From Muriicola soli (GTDB taxonomy: Bacteria > Bacteroidota > Bacteroidia > Flavobacteriales > Flavobacteriaceae): a stretch of 64,000 nucleotides of DNA. Made by a program: the position numbers and the translations under genes. The DNA lies in assembly GCF_004139715.1 (NCBI RefSeq), contig NZ_CP035544.1:2046001-2110000 (forward strand), in the 5' to 3' direction. Below the pieces are notes generated by a model. The model was not told the DNA's origin and did no database searches. It was given only the letters and a program-made list of their open reading frames with translations. Shown piece after piece: positions 26,305-36,148 of the stretch (position 1 is the stretch's first letter; the number at the start of each line of letters is the position of its first letter).

Positions 26305-29300
26305 TTATGGATTAAGTGTTACACTAACATTATCAATGTTCGCTGATACGCTACATCCGGCATCTCCCCCACACACTGCTTCAATCAGGAAGGAGATTCC
26401 TTCCGATACATCTGTCCCACCGGGGATGGTAAAAGTACCGGTAAAAGTTGTCCAACTACCTGAAAGGGTTGGTGCTGGACTAAATACGTGTGTAAACGAC
26501 GCTCCTGACGCTCCTTCTCCGAAGAGAATGACGTTGAAAACTGCTCCAGGCTGTACTACAGAACCTATATGGTCAAATTGTACCTGAACAACATCCGTAG
26601 CCGCAACAGTACCGGCACCTATTCTTTCCTGTTTTAGGGCTGGATTACTGGGTCCGCCTGTGGCAAGTCTTCCAGACCAGGTTCCTCCGTTGTTAATGGT
26701 ATTATCGAAGGCAGCAGTACCCCCATTCTGAAATAGTAACCAGGGATTTGCAACTCCGGATTCAAAATCACCATCAGCAGCCAGATTACCACCTGCACCA
26801 CCGCCGGTGGTTTCATTGCTGCACAACCTTACGTTGTCGAACTGTATCGTCCAGTCAGCGCTTCCGTCACCTGCTGTACCATTATCCATGATCAGGGTGA
26901 TGGCCGTAACTGAGCCTATATTTCCGGCTACAGCACTGAAGTCATAGGTGATCGTCTCCCAGCCTGTTCCTGAGGTTGGAATGATCTGCTCTATATTCAG
27001 CCCTTCCAACTTGAACAATAACTGTCTTACCGCTTGGGAGGACACGTCAATGGAGAATACCCCGGCGTTGAAATCAATATCGGGATCCACTTCCATGGTA
27101 ATACCTGCAAATACCTCGCCGGCATTCTTCACGTACTGGGCTACCTTCGCACTCGTGTTTACTGAAGTGTCGGGGTTGTCAATAATAGTACCAACACCAC
27201 CTCCGAAGTTATTGAAGATGCTGTCATCAGCAGTCTCAAAATCGTTGACCAGATCGCCTCCGCAGTCTTCTAAGGAACCACCGCCGGTGGTTTCATTGCT
27301 GCACAACCTTACGTTGTCGAACTGTATCGTCCAGTCAGCGCTTCCGTCACCTGCTGTACCATTATCCATGATCAGGGTGATGGCCGTAACTGAGCCTATA
27401 TTTCCGGCTACAGCACTGAAGTCATAGGTGATCGTCTCCCAGCCTGTTCCTGAGGTTGGAATGATCTGCTCTATATTCAGCCCTTCCAACTTGAACAATA
27501 ACTGTCTTACCGCTTGGGAGGACACGTCAATGGAGAACACCCCGGCGTTGAAATCAATATCGGGATCCACTTCCATGGTAATACCTGCAAATACCTCGCC
27601 GGCATTCTTCACGTACTGGGCTACCTTCGCACTCGTGTTTACTGAAGTGTCGGGGTTGTCAATAATAGTACCAACACCACCTCCGAAGTTATTGAAGATG
27701 CTGTCATCAGCAGTCTCAAAATCGTTGACCAGATCGCCTCCGCAATCTTCTAAGGAACCACCGCCGGTGGTTTCATTGCTACACAACCTTACGTTGTCGA
27801 ACTGTATCGTCCAGTCAGCGCTTCCGTCACCTGCTGTACCATTATCCATGATCAGCGTGATGGCCGTAACTGAGCCTATATTTCCGGCTACAGCACTGAA
27901 GTCATAGGTGATCGTCTCCCAGCCTGTTCCTGAGGTTGGAATGATCTGCTCTATATTCAGCCCTTCCAACTTGAACAATAACTGTCTTACCGCTTGGGAG
28001 GACACGTCAATGGAGAATACCCCGGCGTTGAAATCAATATCGGGATCCACTTCCATGGTAATACCTGCAAATACCTCGCCGGCATTCTTCACGTACTGGG
28101 CTACCTTCGCACTCGTGTTTACTGAAGTGTCGGGGTTGTCAATAATAGTACCAACACCACCTCCGAAGTTATTGAAGATGCTGTCATCAGCAGTCTCAAA
28201 ATCGTTGACCAGATCGCCTCCGCAGTCTTCTAAGGAACCACCGCCGGTGGTTTCATTGCTGCACAACCTTACGTTGTCGAACTGTATCGTCCAGTCAGCG
28301 CTTCCGTCACCTGCTGTACCATTATCCATGATCAGGGTGATGGCCGTAACTGAGCCTATATTTCCGGCTACAGCACTGAAGTCATAGGTGATCGTCTCCC
28401 AGCCTGTTCCTGAGGTTGGAATGATCTGCTCTATATTCAGCCCTTCCAACTTGAACAATAACTGTCTTACCGCTTGGGAGGACACGTCAATGGAGAACAC
28501 CCCGGCGTTGAAATCAATATCGGGATCCACTTCCATGGTAATACCTGCAAATACCTCGCCGGCATTCTTCACGTACTGGGCTACCTTCGCACTCGTGTTT
28601 ACTGAAGTGTCGGGGTTGTCAATAATAGTACCAACACCACCTCCGAAGTTATTGAAGATGCTGTCATCAGCAGTCTCAAAATCGTTGACCAGATCGCCTC
28701 CGCAATCTTCTATGGAACCGCCGCCTCCGGAAGGTGCGTTTAAAGTTAGGTCATCAAAGTAATAGGTAGCTCCATTGTCAATGGGACTATCTGACTGATC
28801 ATTATCCGGTTTTATAACCAATTGGTTGTAGGCCGTTGGAGCCGCCGGTAGGTTAGTAAATATGAATTCTACCTCTGTCCATTCATTGGCATTCGGCACG
28901 GTTGCATAAACCGGGGATGGATTTCCTATACTCCCGTCATTGGGATCGGCTAAAAGTTCAAATCTGAAAATCGCGTTGGCCTTAGTGGAATAAATTTTAA
29001 TCTTGAAAACATTGTCGGTAGTCAAATCAAAATTACTCGCAAAGGTATTTTGTATTCCGGCAAAAAAGCTTGATCCTGTGGGCTTATCAACCTGCAGAAC
29101 AAAGTCTGAAGTATTTATGCCCGTTTTAGATGGATTTTCTGTAAGCTCTGAGGTAATTCCATCTCCAAAATTCGCGGAAGACAAGAATGTTTCACAGCCT
29201 TCGAAATCTACAGGCAGAGCCGTAGCCGCAATAAGCGTTTCACTACAACCGTTAGTCCCTCCAGTATCTCCCCCACTATTGAGGGCGAAATCATCAATGT

Positions 29301-30618
29301 AATAAGTTGCACCGCTATCGGTGGTTATATCAAAGAACAATACGATTTTATCGTATTTACCACTTTCGGTGTCCGGGAAATCAAATGTAAGTTCTTCCCA
29401 GGCATTTCCTGTAGCCGTTACCGCACCAACTTCAGTGTTGATTCCGGCATCAGTTTTATCTTCCAACTTTAACAACACATTTGTGCCTGCTGCAGGTGCC
29501 CAGACTTTTAGTTTGAAACCATCATTTGTAGTGAAATCAAATTTGGAATCAAATTCTATCTGATTATTTGCAAAAGGAAGGGAGGCATCTCTTACGATCT
29601 CACCTACTTTACAGGACGGATTCACAGCGTTATCCGTATCCGGGTTGTCGATATATGAATACGCAGCTCCATCTTCAATAATAGCACTGCCCGGATCTGT
29701 CAGGAATGTCAGATTGAAATCTGATGCGTCGAGAGATTGTGCAGTTTCAGCAGTACAATCTCCGCCACCTCCGGCACCTTCTCCGTATATGGCAAAGTCG
29801 TCGATATAATAAGTAGCTCCGCTATCCGTGTTGATATCAAAGAACAATACAATTTTATCATACTTACCACTTTCAGTGTCCGGGAAATCAAATGTTAATT
29901 CTTCCCAGGCATTACCAGAAGCCGTAACTGCAGCTACTTCGGTGTTGATTCCCGAATCAGTCTTATCTTCCAGTTTCAATAGTACATTCGTTCCTGCAAC
30001 AGGGGCCCAAACCTTGAGTTTGAAGCCAGAATTGGTTGTAAAATCGAATTTAGAATCAAACTCGATCTGGTTATTGGCAAAAGGCAGAGATGCATCTCTT
30101 ACGATCTCACCTATTTTACAGGATTCATTTATAGCGTTGTCTGTGTCAGGGTTGTCAATTACTGAAAAAGCAGCACCATCCTCGACAATTGCACTTCCCG
30201 GATCGGTCTGGAAAGTAAGATTAAAATCTGCTGCATCCAGGGACTGACTGGTTTCTTCAGTACAATCACCGCCGCCGCCGCCAACTTGAGTAATGGTCAC
30301 ACTAACTTGATCCTGAGAACTATCTGATGCTCCGGCTAAATTAACGGCTCGTAGTGTAACCGTGTAAGTGCCAGATTCTGCGTAGGTCTTAATAGGATTA
30401 ATTTCCGTGGATGTAGAACCATCCCCAAAATCCCATTGATAACTGTCAGCTTCTTCTGAAATATTTAGAAAAGTAACCGTTCCAGTATCCTCGTTAATTG
30501 TGTAGGTAAAGGCCGATGTCACATCAGGAAAGATATTGGTGACATCTTCGCATCCTAAATAGATTATTGCAAGGACAAAAGCCGCAATAACCCTGGTTTT
30601 GTTGAGTACGTGTTTCAT
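26305..30618 (-). CDS. Large multi-module PKD/carbohydrate-binding lipoprotein
   Basis: A 1437-residue surface lipoprotein (MKHVLNKTRVIAAFVLAIIYLGC). In order: a PKD domain (about 33-112, with YQWDFGDGSTST), two similar 160-residue beta-sandwich modules starting DCTEETSQSLDA and DCTAETAQSLDA, one divergent module starting NGCSETLIAATA, four near-identical 160-residue modules starting DCGGDLVNDFETADDS and ending FDNVRLCSNET, and a final CBM4/9-like module (NLAADGDFESGVANPW). Gly-rich linkers join the modules. No catalytic motif is visible. The likely role is multivalent binding of beta-glucan at the cell surface, in the place of SusE/F-type proteins. It lies 14 bp downstream of the GH16 gene. 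Confidence 0.85.
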   Translation of the reverse strand: MKHVLNKTRVIAAFVLAIIYLGCEDVTNIFPDVTSAFTYTINEDTGTVTFLNISEEADSYQWDFGDGSTSTEINPIKTYAESGTYTVTLRAVNLAGASDSSQDQVSVTITQVGGGGGDCTEETSQSLDAADFNLTFQTDPGSAIVEDGAAFSVIDNPDTDNAINESCKIGEIVRDASLPFANNQIEFDSKFDFTTNSGFKLKVWAPVAGTNVLLKLEDKTDSGINTEVAAVTASGNAWEELTFDFPDTESGKYDKIVLFFDINTDSGATYYIDDFAIYGEGAGGGGDCTAETAQSLDASDFNLTFLTDPGSAIIEDGAAYSYIDNPDTDNAVNPSCKVGEIVRDASLPFANNQIEFDSKFDFTTNDGFKLKVWAPAAGTNVLLKLEDKTDAGINTEVGAVTATGNAWEELTFDFPDTESGKYDKIVLFFDITTDSGATYYIDDFALNSGGDTGGTNGCSETLIAATALPVDFEGCETFLSSANFGDGITSELTENPSKTGINTSDFVLQVDKPTGSSFFAGIQNTFASNFDLTTDNVFKIKIYSTKANAIFRFELLADPNDGSIGNPSPVYATVPNANEWTEVEFIFTNLPAAPTAYNQLVIKPDNDQSDSPIDNGATYYFDDLTLNAPSGGGGSIEDCGGDLVNDFETADDSIFNNFGGGVGTIIDNPDTSVNTSAKVAQYVKNAGEVFAGITMEVDPDIDFNAGVFSIDVSSQAVRQLLFKLEGLNIEQIIPTSGTGWETITYDFSAVAGNIGSVTAITLIMDNGTAGDGSADWTIQFDNVRLCSNETTGGGSLEDCGGDLVNDFETADDSIFNNFGGGVGTIIDNPDTSVNTSAKVAQYVKNAGEVFAGITMEVDPDIDFNAGVFSIDVSSQAVRQLLFKLEGLNIEQIIPTSGTGWETITYDFSAVAGNIGSVTAITLIMDNGTAGDGSADWTIQFDNVRLCSNETTGGGSLEDCGGDLVNDFETADDSIFNNFGGGVGTIIDNPDTSVNTSAKVAQYVKNAGEVFAGITMEVDPDIDFNAGVFSIDVSSQAVRQLLFKLEGLNIEQIIPTSGTGWETITYDFSAVAGNIGSVTAITLIMDNGTAGDGSADWTIQFDNVRLCSNETTGGGSLEDCGGDLVNDFETADDSIFNNFGGGVGTIIDNPDTSVNTSAKVAQYVKNAGEVFAGITMEVDPDIDFNAGVFSIDVSSQAVRQLLFKLEGLNIEQIIPTSGTGWETITYDFSAVAGNIGSVTAITLIMDNGTAGDGSADWTIQFDNVRLCSNETTGGGAGGNLAADGDFESGVANPWLLFQNGGTAAFDNTINNGGTWSGRLATGGPSNPALKQERIGAGTVAATDVVQVQFDHIGSVVQPGAVFNVILFGEGASGASFTHVFSPAPTLSGSWTTFTGTFTIPGGTDVSEGISFLIEAVCGGDAGCSVSANIDNVSVTLNP
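26797..28716. repeat. Four tandem 480-bp repeats inside the lipoprotein gene
   Basis: Four head-to-tail units start at about 26797, 27277, 27757 and 28237, each exactly 480 bp (160 codons) and differing at only a few sites. At two sites the units alternate: GAGAATAC with CGCAGTC in units 1 and 3, GAGAACAC with CGCAATC in units 2 and 4. Unit 3 has two further private changes (ACACAACC, ATCAGCG). The pattern A-B-A-B points to duplication of a two-unit block. Edges are set where identity with neighbouring modules stops. Confidence 0.95.
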
Positions 30619-30632
30619 AGTTCTTTTTTTAA

Positions 30633-31532
30633 TTAGTTTAGTCCGTTATATTCATAAACCCTCACATAGTCTACCAGCATGGTTTGAGGGAATACTGTTT
30701 CCGCATCTGGTGATCCGACGAAAGTACCACCTACGGCTACGTTCATCAGGATGTAAAAATCGTTATCAAAGACCCAGTCTGAACCTTCGGGAAGGTCTTC
30801 CGGTGTAATCTGATTATACAATACATCATCGACGTAAAAATTCACATAATCCGGACCCCATTCTATCCCGTAAATATGGAAGCCCGTATCAAGCCGATCG
30901 TTTTCAAAAATATATTCTTTAGAAATCGCCTCCCCTGCTGAATAACCGGGACCGTGAAGACTTCCTATCAATTTTGTGGGTTCCTGCCCCCTCATTTCCA
31001 TTATGTCTATCTCACCTATAAAAGGCCATATCTCAGAAGGTGTTTCTTCAACACCCAACATCCAGAATGCCGGCCAGATACCCTTACCATAGGGAGTTCT
31101 TATTCGGGCTTCGAAACGACCATATGTCTGTTCAAACCTACCTTTGGTTATAAGCCTGGCCGAAGTGTAGTTAGAACCCTCAAAAGATTCCTGCCTTGCG
31201 GTAATGACTAAAACACCATTGTTGATGGTTACGTTTTCAGGCCGGTCTGTATAGTATTGCAATTCATTATTTCCCCAACCGTTTTGTCCTGTTCCTATAT
31301 CGTATCCCCATATTGAACTGTCCGGTGCTCCATCTACGTCAAATTCGTCCTGCATAGTCAGCTGATCAAAATTGACCACAGTCTGGGTATCGTCTGTTGC
31401 ACAACCAGTGCCCACAAGGAGCAGACCGGATAGCATAAGACCGAAAAACGAACAGAATTTATTTCCGGAGTTTCGTAAATACCTATTTGGTATTATTTTA
31501 TTTCTCATTTCTAATAGATTTATCTTATTCAT
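30633..31532 (-). CDS. Glycoside hydrolase family 16 lipoprotein (laminarinase-type)
   Basis: A 299-residue jelly-roll endo-beta-1,3-glucanase. Catalytic motif GEIDIMEMRG gives nucleophile Glu174 and acid/base Glu179 (ExDxxE, the beta-bulge form common in laminarinases). GIWPAFWMLG and the C-terminal YILMNVAVGGTF and MLVDYVRVYEY are diagnostic. The N-terminus has a signal with lipobox LVGTGC; translation could start at the first ATG or at Met9 (MRNKIIPNRYLR). It would make the first cuts in laminarin at the surface. It is tightly packed with the binding-protein genes on both sides. Confidence 0.92.
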   Translation of the reverse strand: MNKINLLEMRNKIIPNRYLRNSGNKFCSFFGLMLSGLLLVGTGCATDDTQTVVNFDQLTMQDEFDVDGAPDSSIWGYDIGTGQNGWGNNELQYYTDRPENVTINNGVLVITARQESFEGSNYTSARLITKGRFEQTYGRFEARIRTPYGKGIWPAFWMLGVEETPSEIWPFIGEIDIMEMRGQEPTKLIGSLHGPGYSAGEAISKEYIFENDRLDTGFHIYGIEWGPDYVNFYVDDVLYNQITPEDLPEGSDWVFDNDFYILMNVAVGGTFVGSPDAETVFPQTMLVDYVRVYEYNGLN

Positions 31533-31553
31533 TCTTTTTTCTTTTTTTTCAGA

Positions 31554-32963
31554 TTACTCCGTGTAGAAATACATGTTGTCTACCAGCAATACGGAAATGG
31601 TCGCGTCTGAGATAAAAAATATCTGTGCGAGGTTGCTTCGGCTGGTCAAAGTGGTAAAATCGGATAAGGGAATATCCAGGCTGATCCACTCGCCACTAAC
31701 CAGGTCAGAACTGTCTAAAGTAATCCTTGAACTGGAGTCATCACCACCGCCAAAGGCATCATTGGGGCCAAAATCACCTAGTTCAATGGCAATGAAATCG
31801 GCCGAATCTATAGCTTCGTCTATCCTGATATCGACATGAAAATGAGTCATGGCAGAAGCATCAACGGTTGGGTTTTTGAACTCAGTAGCCACAAAATTTA
31901 ATTCTGTGTATTCTATGATGTTATTTCCATTTACGTCAATAGCTCCACCAAGGGTAGTCTGAAATGGTGCAAAGAATCCGTTGTAGAAATCTACCGGTAC
32001 GTTGGCATAGGCATCGCTAAAAATAGAGATGACATTTGCGGGATCTCTGGCCGGCGGTGTTGGGGCAAAAACGAAGCCACCTGCAACGTCAAGAGACAAG
32101 GAGCCTTCAGCCCTCACACCTCCCAGAATAGCAGTAATTTCGGCTGTCCCTGTGCCTACCGGTGAAACAACACCCAATTCACTTACTCTGGCAACATCAT
32201 TATCTGAAGATTGAAAATCAAAATAGGACGGTGCAACACTAACTGTTTGATTGATCCCTGAGGCCAAATTGAAGGTTTGAGTAAGGCCTGTTAAAGGGAT
32301 ATCAATATCCACAAATGCTGACTGATCCACATCTTGTCCGCCTAGAATAGCGGGTTGTGGCTGAGCAATGGTCCCCAGATTTTCAAAACGCAGCTCGTCT
32401 ATCCAGAAGGTATACCCATCGCCATCTTCAGGCCCTTCTGCATACCAAAACAGGCCTTTTTCCCTCATCAATTTACTCGGGTCAGGAATTGGGATAATGT
32501 ATTTGGTCCATCCGGTGCTAATTCGCAAATTTTGTTTGGTTACCAGGTATTTGTTTTCTCCGAAATCCTGCCCGAAGCCTATTTCATTAATGGTAGCTGC
32601 TTTTGTGGCTTTTGCCCAGAAAGTGAGGGCATCATAGCCAGAAAGGTCCCTGCCTCCCATATCCGGGAAGATGGCACCGGCAAAGGAGCCATCGGGATCC
32701 CCAACATTGGGAACATCAAATCTCATAGAAGATTCTCCCTTATACCTCGTTTCAGTATCCACACTAAAGGCATTGAGTTTGGAACCTGCGAAAGGCAGGT
32801 ACTCCAAACCACCACTGAAGCCGTCTATAAAGATGTCCGAATTATTATTAAATGTCGCAAAATCTACCTCATTGGAAAACTCTCTTTCACATCCAGCTAA
32901 TGCGAGGAAAAGGAAGCCGAGAAGCAGCGTACTAAATTGATATGTAAGATTTCTATTTTTCAT
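31554..32963 (-). CDS. Glycan-binding surface lipoprotein with Ig-like middle domain
   Basis: A 469-residue lipoprotein if started at the ATG at 32963 (MKNRNLTYQFSTLLLG..ALAGC). The frame is open 18 codons further upstream, but those codons overlap the preceding gene's end and do not look like a signal peptide. Residues about 30-210 form a CBM11-like galactose-binding fold (YKGESSMRFDVPN, SGYDALTFWAKA, FWIDELRFEN), about 215-300 a BIG-like Ig domain (NDVARVSELGVVSPVGTG), and the rest a second carbohydrate-binding-like sandwich ending in SVLLVDNMYFYTE. No catalytic pair is seen, so a glucan-binding role is inferred from position. Confidence 0.8.
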   Translation of the reverse strand: MKNRNLTYQFSTLLLGFLFLALAGCEREFSNEVDFATFNNNSDIFIDGFSGGLEYLPFAGSKLNAFSVDTETRYKGESSMRFDVPNVGDPDGSFAGAIFPDMGGRDLSGYDALTFWAKATKAATINEIGFGQDFGENKYLVTKQNLRISTGWTKYIIPIPDPSKLMREKGLFWYAEGPEDGDGYTFWIDELRFENLGTIAQPQPAILGGQDVDQSAFVDIDIPLTGLTQTFNLASGINQTVSVAPSYFDFQSSDNDVARVSELGVVSPVGTGTAEITAILGGVRAEGSLSLDVAGGFVFAPTPPARDPANVISIFSDAYANVPVDFYNGFFAPFQTTLGGAIDVNGNNIIEYTELNFVATEFKNPTVDASAMTHFHVDIRIDEAIDSADFIAIELGDFGPNDAFGGGDDSSSRITLDSSDLVSGEWISLDIPLSDFTTLTSRSNLAQIFFISDATISVLLVDNMYFYTE

Positions 32964-32974
32964 ATTCCTTTTTT

Positions 32975-35900
32975 TTACTGACCAATATTGATGTGTATAT
33001 ATGTTCTGATCTCCCATTCGTTTCCATTGCCAAAGCCAACCGGACTAATAAATGAATCGTCAGCAAATTCTGCGGCGTCATTAGGAGCATAACGGTTTGA
33101 AAACTCATTTAAACTTCGCCATGTACCCCTGATCCCTATTTGCGTGCTTGGCAGAATAAACCAGTCTGGTTTTCCCAGCGTCGTAGAAATATCAAGCATC
33201 AGCTGAACGGGAAATGTAAGGTTGAAATCACGATGGTAATCGAAAGGTCCCCAATCGTTGATCTTCCACATATGCTGTACCTTAACATTCTTGTAAATTA
33301 ATCGGATATCACCACCAATTCGTTCAATAAGTCTTTCATCACTACCTCTGGCCTGATCGTTACCAAAATAAATATTTGCGATCATTCCTAAATCCGGATT
33401 TATCTTTGAAACTATTCGGGCGTGTGTCTCCCACAGATCCTGTGCAGGAACTGAATTCGGGAAGGCAAAGAGCGTCCTGTTTCCGAGGAAACCAATGGCC
33501 GCATCCATGGTTGTTGGAAGGTGCCTGAAGACGAAGCCAAAACTCGCTGCGAGTTTAGCATCCTCAGCTCTGTCGTTGTCCCACTGATACATCCATGTAC
33601 CGGGCGTTGGATCTATAGTAAAAAGGATCTCACCTGCCACGGTCTCCCTGTTCGCCCGCACCACAAATGGATCATCGAGGATGTTTCTCAACCTTCCGGG
33701 GCCCTGAACATCATTGGGCATTGGTCCTACTATAGGTTTTTGCCACATGAAATTCGGAGCTATCTGAACATTACCGATGTTATAAGTGAATCCGGTTAAG
33801 AAGTTGGTCTGGTTACCACTACCGGTGTCCTTGAGTCTCCAGCCCGTAAATGTTTGTGTTTGATCGGCTCCACCTCCGGCGACAAGCCCTTGAACTGCTC
33901 CCTGGGCGTACCAGTTAAATTTACCTTTAGATAAGGTGATTTTTGCCTTAGCCCCCCAATTGTCCTCCTCGTTAACCTGGTCGGTATACACGATGTATTT
34001 TGAAGCTGCATCAGGGTTAGCAGGATCGTAATCCGGATTGTCCTCCGTAAATTGAAATTCTCTTCCGTTGAGCGGTTGCCCACCCCAGATCCCTCCAAGT
34101 TCCACTTCGAGATCACCAAATTCTCTGGCGAGATATAAGGTAGCCCTTCGTGTTCTCGGCATAGGTACTGCCAGGGAAGAAACAATCGTTCCGAAATTAT
34201 CAACGTCCTCGTGGAAAACTCCGGTAACGTCAAATTTCCCTATTTTTTTACTATATTTCAAAAGGATAGCAGGGTTTGCTCCCCACCATAGTTGCGGGCC
34301 AAATGCGGCCTTGAATCCGTCGAGAAATCGCTTCCCATCTACTTCAAAACCACTGATCTCTCCATTATAGATGTCTAGATTTGGGCCGTAATTGGCTTCC
34401 GGATATAATCCAAAGAAATCACCCTCGTATCCCCAGTGATAGTGTCCTGTTCTATAGAATCCCTTGATATCAAAGTGTTTGGCTTTCCATTCGTATGAGG
34501 CGTTGTAGATCTGGACCCGATTGACATCAGAAAGAACGACATCTCCCTCATCAGTATTGACTACGACAGGACGTCCCCTGTTTTCATAAAAGATTTCATC
34601 TATCGGATTCCGCGCCACGTTCCCCAATATGTTCACATTTACATTAGCTTTCATGTTGGGCGCCGGATTTCCTTCTACTCCAACGAAATACGACTGCATA
34701 AAGTCGTATCCCAGTTCATTGGGATACACAGTTTCGTCCGGATCTGCATTTTGAGGTGTGGTTATCAAACTTCCCCCGGTATTAAAGGTGGTAAAACGTG
34801 CCTCCATTTTACTTACCCTGAGCATATTGGCTCTCTCTCCTACCAGGGCAGCTTTATCACCGCGTGCTTTGAGTACAGCGTCCATTAGGTTGATGTTATC
34901 AAAGTAATTCTCAATAAAATCAAGGGTCACGCCTTCTTCATAGGGGTTTAATTTATGTGCCTCCTGTAAAGCGTAATAGGCTGCACGGGGGTAAAGATCG
35001 TAGAGGCCTCGTGGATTGGTCTGTCCTTTGGCACAGATCCCGAACCACTCCTCATTCATATTATTTTCTCCCGGAGCGAGGTCGATAGCGTATCCCCCAT
35101 TAGCCCAGGAAGCGTTATTGTCGTGAACATCGGCATTTTCCCTATCGTCAAAACCGTATTTCCACCAGCCATCACTGAACTGGAAGGTAAAACCTCCAAT
35201 AGAATTTCCGGCCTTGCCCAAACCGGCGGCATTCTCATAGATTTCTTCCCAGTTGCCTACCATATAATAAGCCTGTGATTTTTGATCCTCGGCATTTTCA
35301 ATAGCGTTGAAAGCATCAGCACCAAATTCTGTAAACATCAGTGGCATATTGAGCTTTTCCTTAACCACTTCGAACATATCTCCGAATGAAACTCCCCGGT
35401 AGGTATTAGTTCCGTAAATGTCCACATCTTTACACTCCTCTGCGATAATGTCTATAAAAAGGACGTCTCCATTACAGATGGCCACGGGATGGGAAGAATC
35501 CATTGACTTCATCAGCACTGCTGCTTCATTCATCAGTTTGTACATCGGACGCCCTCTGGATTCGCCAATAAATTGCTTTTCTTCTTCGTCATCCGGAAAA
35601 TCTTCGGTTTCCGCTCCCTGCCAGAACAACCCGTAGTTATTTTCATTACCTAACAAGTACATCAGTAGTCCCGGGGTGTTTTTGTATTCCCGTACGAGAT
35701 TCTCTACTTCAGTCATTAGAAATTCCTGAGTTCGCGGTTCAGAATAAATGGTTACCGGTGTCCATACCCCATCCAATGTTAAGCCGTACCTTCCGAAGGA
35801 GTGATTTAGCATGGTATAGATTCCGTAGTTTTCGTAGATATATTTTATCCATCTTGCAGGCACACCGGTATACTGACGAATGACATTGACCCCCATATTC

Positions 35901-36148
35901 CTTAAAAGGGACATCTCGGTGTCTAGTCCGGCTTTGATCACATCATCAGGCTTTTTCCAGAATTCGGCATCCACAGTATTCTTTCCAATTGGTATGTAAT
36001 CCCAATTCATCCCGTTGATCATGAAGTCTTCTCCGTTGACAACTAATTTTGCGCCTTCCTGATTCTGAACAACTGTTACCTGATCAGCCTGGGCAAATAT
36101 GCCTAAGGTGAATAAGAAAAGTAGTGCTCTCAATACAATGTTCTTCAT
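32975..36148 (-). CDS. GH-A glycosidase fused to a predicted outer-membrane beta-barrel
   Basis: A 1057-residue exported protein (MKNIVLRALLFLFTLGIFAQ). Start taken at 36148; the frame is open to 36304, but the extra 52 codons are non-signal-like. Residues about 25-420 form a clan GH-A TIM barrel: MNWDYIPIG, LLRNMGVNVIRQY, YLLGNENNYG (acid/base Glu169) and MFTEFGADAF (nucleophile Glu274). From about residue 480 to the end the chain is a long series of amphipathic strands with aromatic girdles (AKHFDIKGFYRTGHYHWGY, GKFNWYAQGAVQGLVAGGG, EWEIRTYIHINIGQ), as in outer-membrane barrels. This would hold the enzyme at the outer membrane and perhaps form a pore. It is first in the enzyme operon. Confidence 0.75.
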   Translation of the reverse strand: MKNIVLRALLFLFTLGIFAQADQVTVVQNQEGAKLVVNGEDFMINGMNWDYIPIGKNTVDAEFWKKPDDVIKAGLDTEMSLLRNMGVNVIRQYTGVPARWIKYIYENYGIYTMLNHSFGRYGLTLDGVWTPVTIYSEPRTQEFLMTEVENLVREYKNTPGLLMYLLGNENNYGLFWQGAETEDFPDDEEEKQFIGESRGRPMYKLMNEAAVLMKSMDSSHPVAICNGDVLFIDIIAEECKDVDIYGTNTYRGVSFGDMFEVVKEKLNMPLMFTEFGADAFNAIENAEDQKSQAYYMVGNWEEIYENAAGLGKAGNSIGGFTFQFSDGWWKYGFDDRENADVHDNNASWANGGYAIDLAPGENNMNEEWFGICAKGQTNPRGLYDLYPRAAYYALQEAHKLNPYEEGVTLDFIENYFDNINLMDAVLKARGDKAALVGERANMLRVSKMEARFTTFNTGGSLITTPQNADPDETVYPNELGYDFMQSYFVGVEGNPAPNMKANVNVNILGNVARNPIDEIFYENRGRPVVVNTDEGDVVLSDVNRVQIYNASYEWKAKHFDIKGFYRTGHYHWGYEGDFFGLYPEANYGPNLDIYNGEISGFEVDGKRFLDGFKAAFGPQLWWGANPAILLKYSKKIGKFDVTGVFHEDVDNFGTIVSSLAVPMPRTRRATLYLAREFGDLEVELGGIWGGQPLNGREFQFTEDNPDYDPANPDAASKYIVYTDQVNEEDNWGAKAKITLSKGKFNWYAQGAVQGLVAGGGADQTQTFTGWRLKDTGSGNQTNFLTGFTYNIGNVQIAPNFMWQKPIVGPMPNDVQGPGRLRNILDDPFVVRANRETVAGEILFTIDPTPGTWMYQWDNDRAEDAKLAASFGFVFRHLPTTMDAAIGFLGNRTLFAFPNSVPAQDLWETHARIVSKINPDLGMIANIYFGNDQARGSDERLIERIGGDIRLIYKNVKVQHMWKINDWGPFDYHRDFNLTFPVQLMLDISTTLGKPDWFILPSTQIGIRGTWRSLNEFSNRYAPNDAAEFADDSFISPVGFGNGNEWEIRTYIHINIGQ

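Noticed and set aside
26797-28716. CRISPR-like periodic repeats
   Set aside because: Units are 480 bp, directly adjacent and coding; there are no spacers and no cas genes.
26948-28762. Four plus-strand frames of 124-159 aa, near identical, across the repeat array
   Set aside because: They are antisense shadows of the 480-bp coding repeats; the minus-strand frame is continuous, has a signal peptide and module structure.
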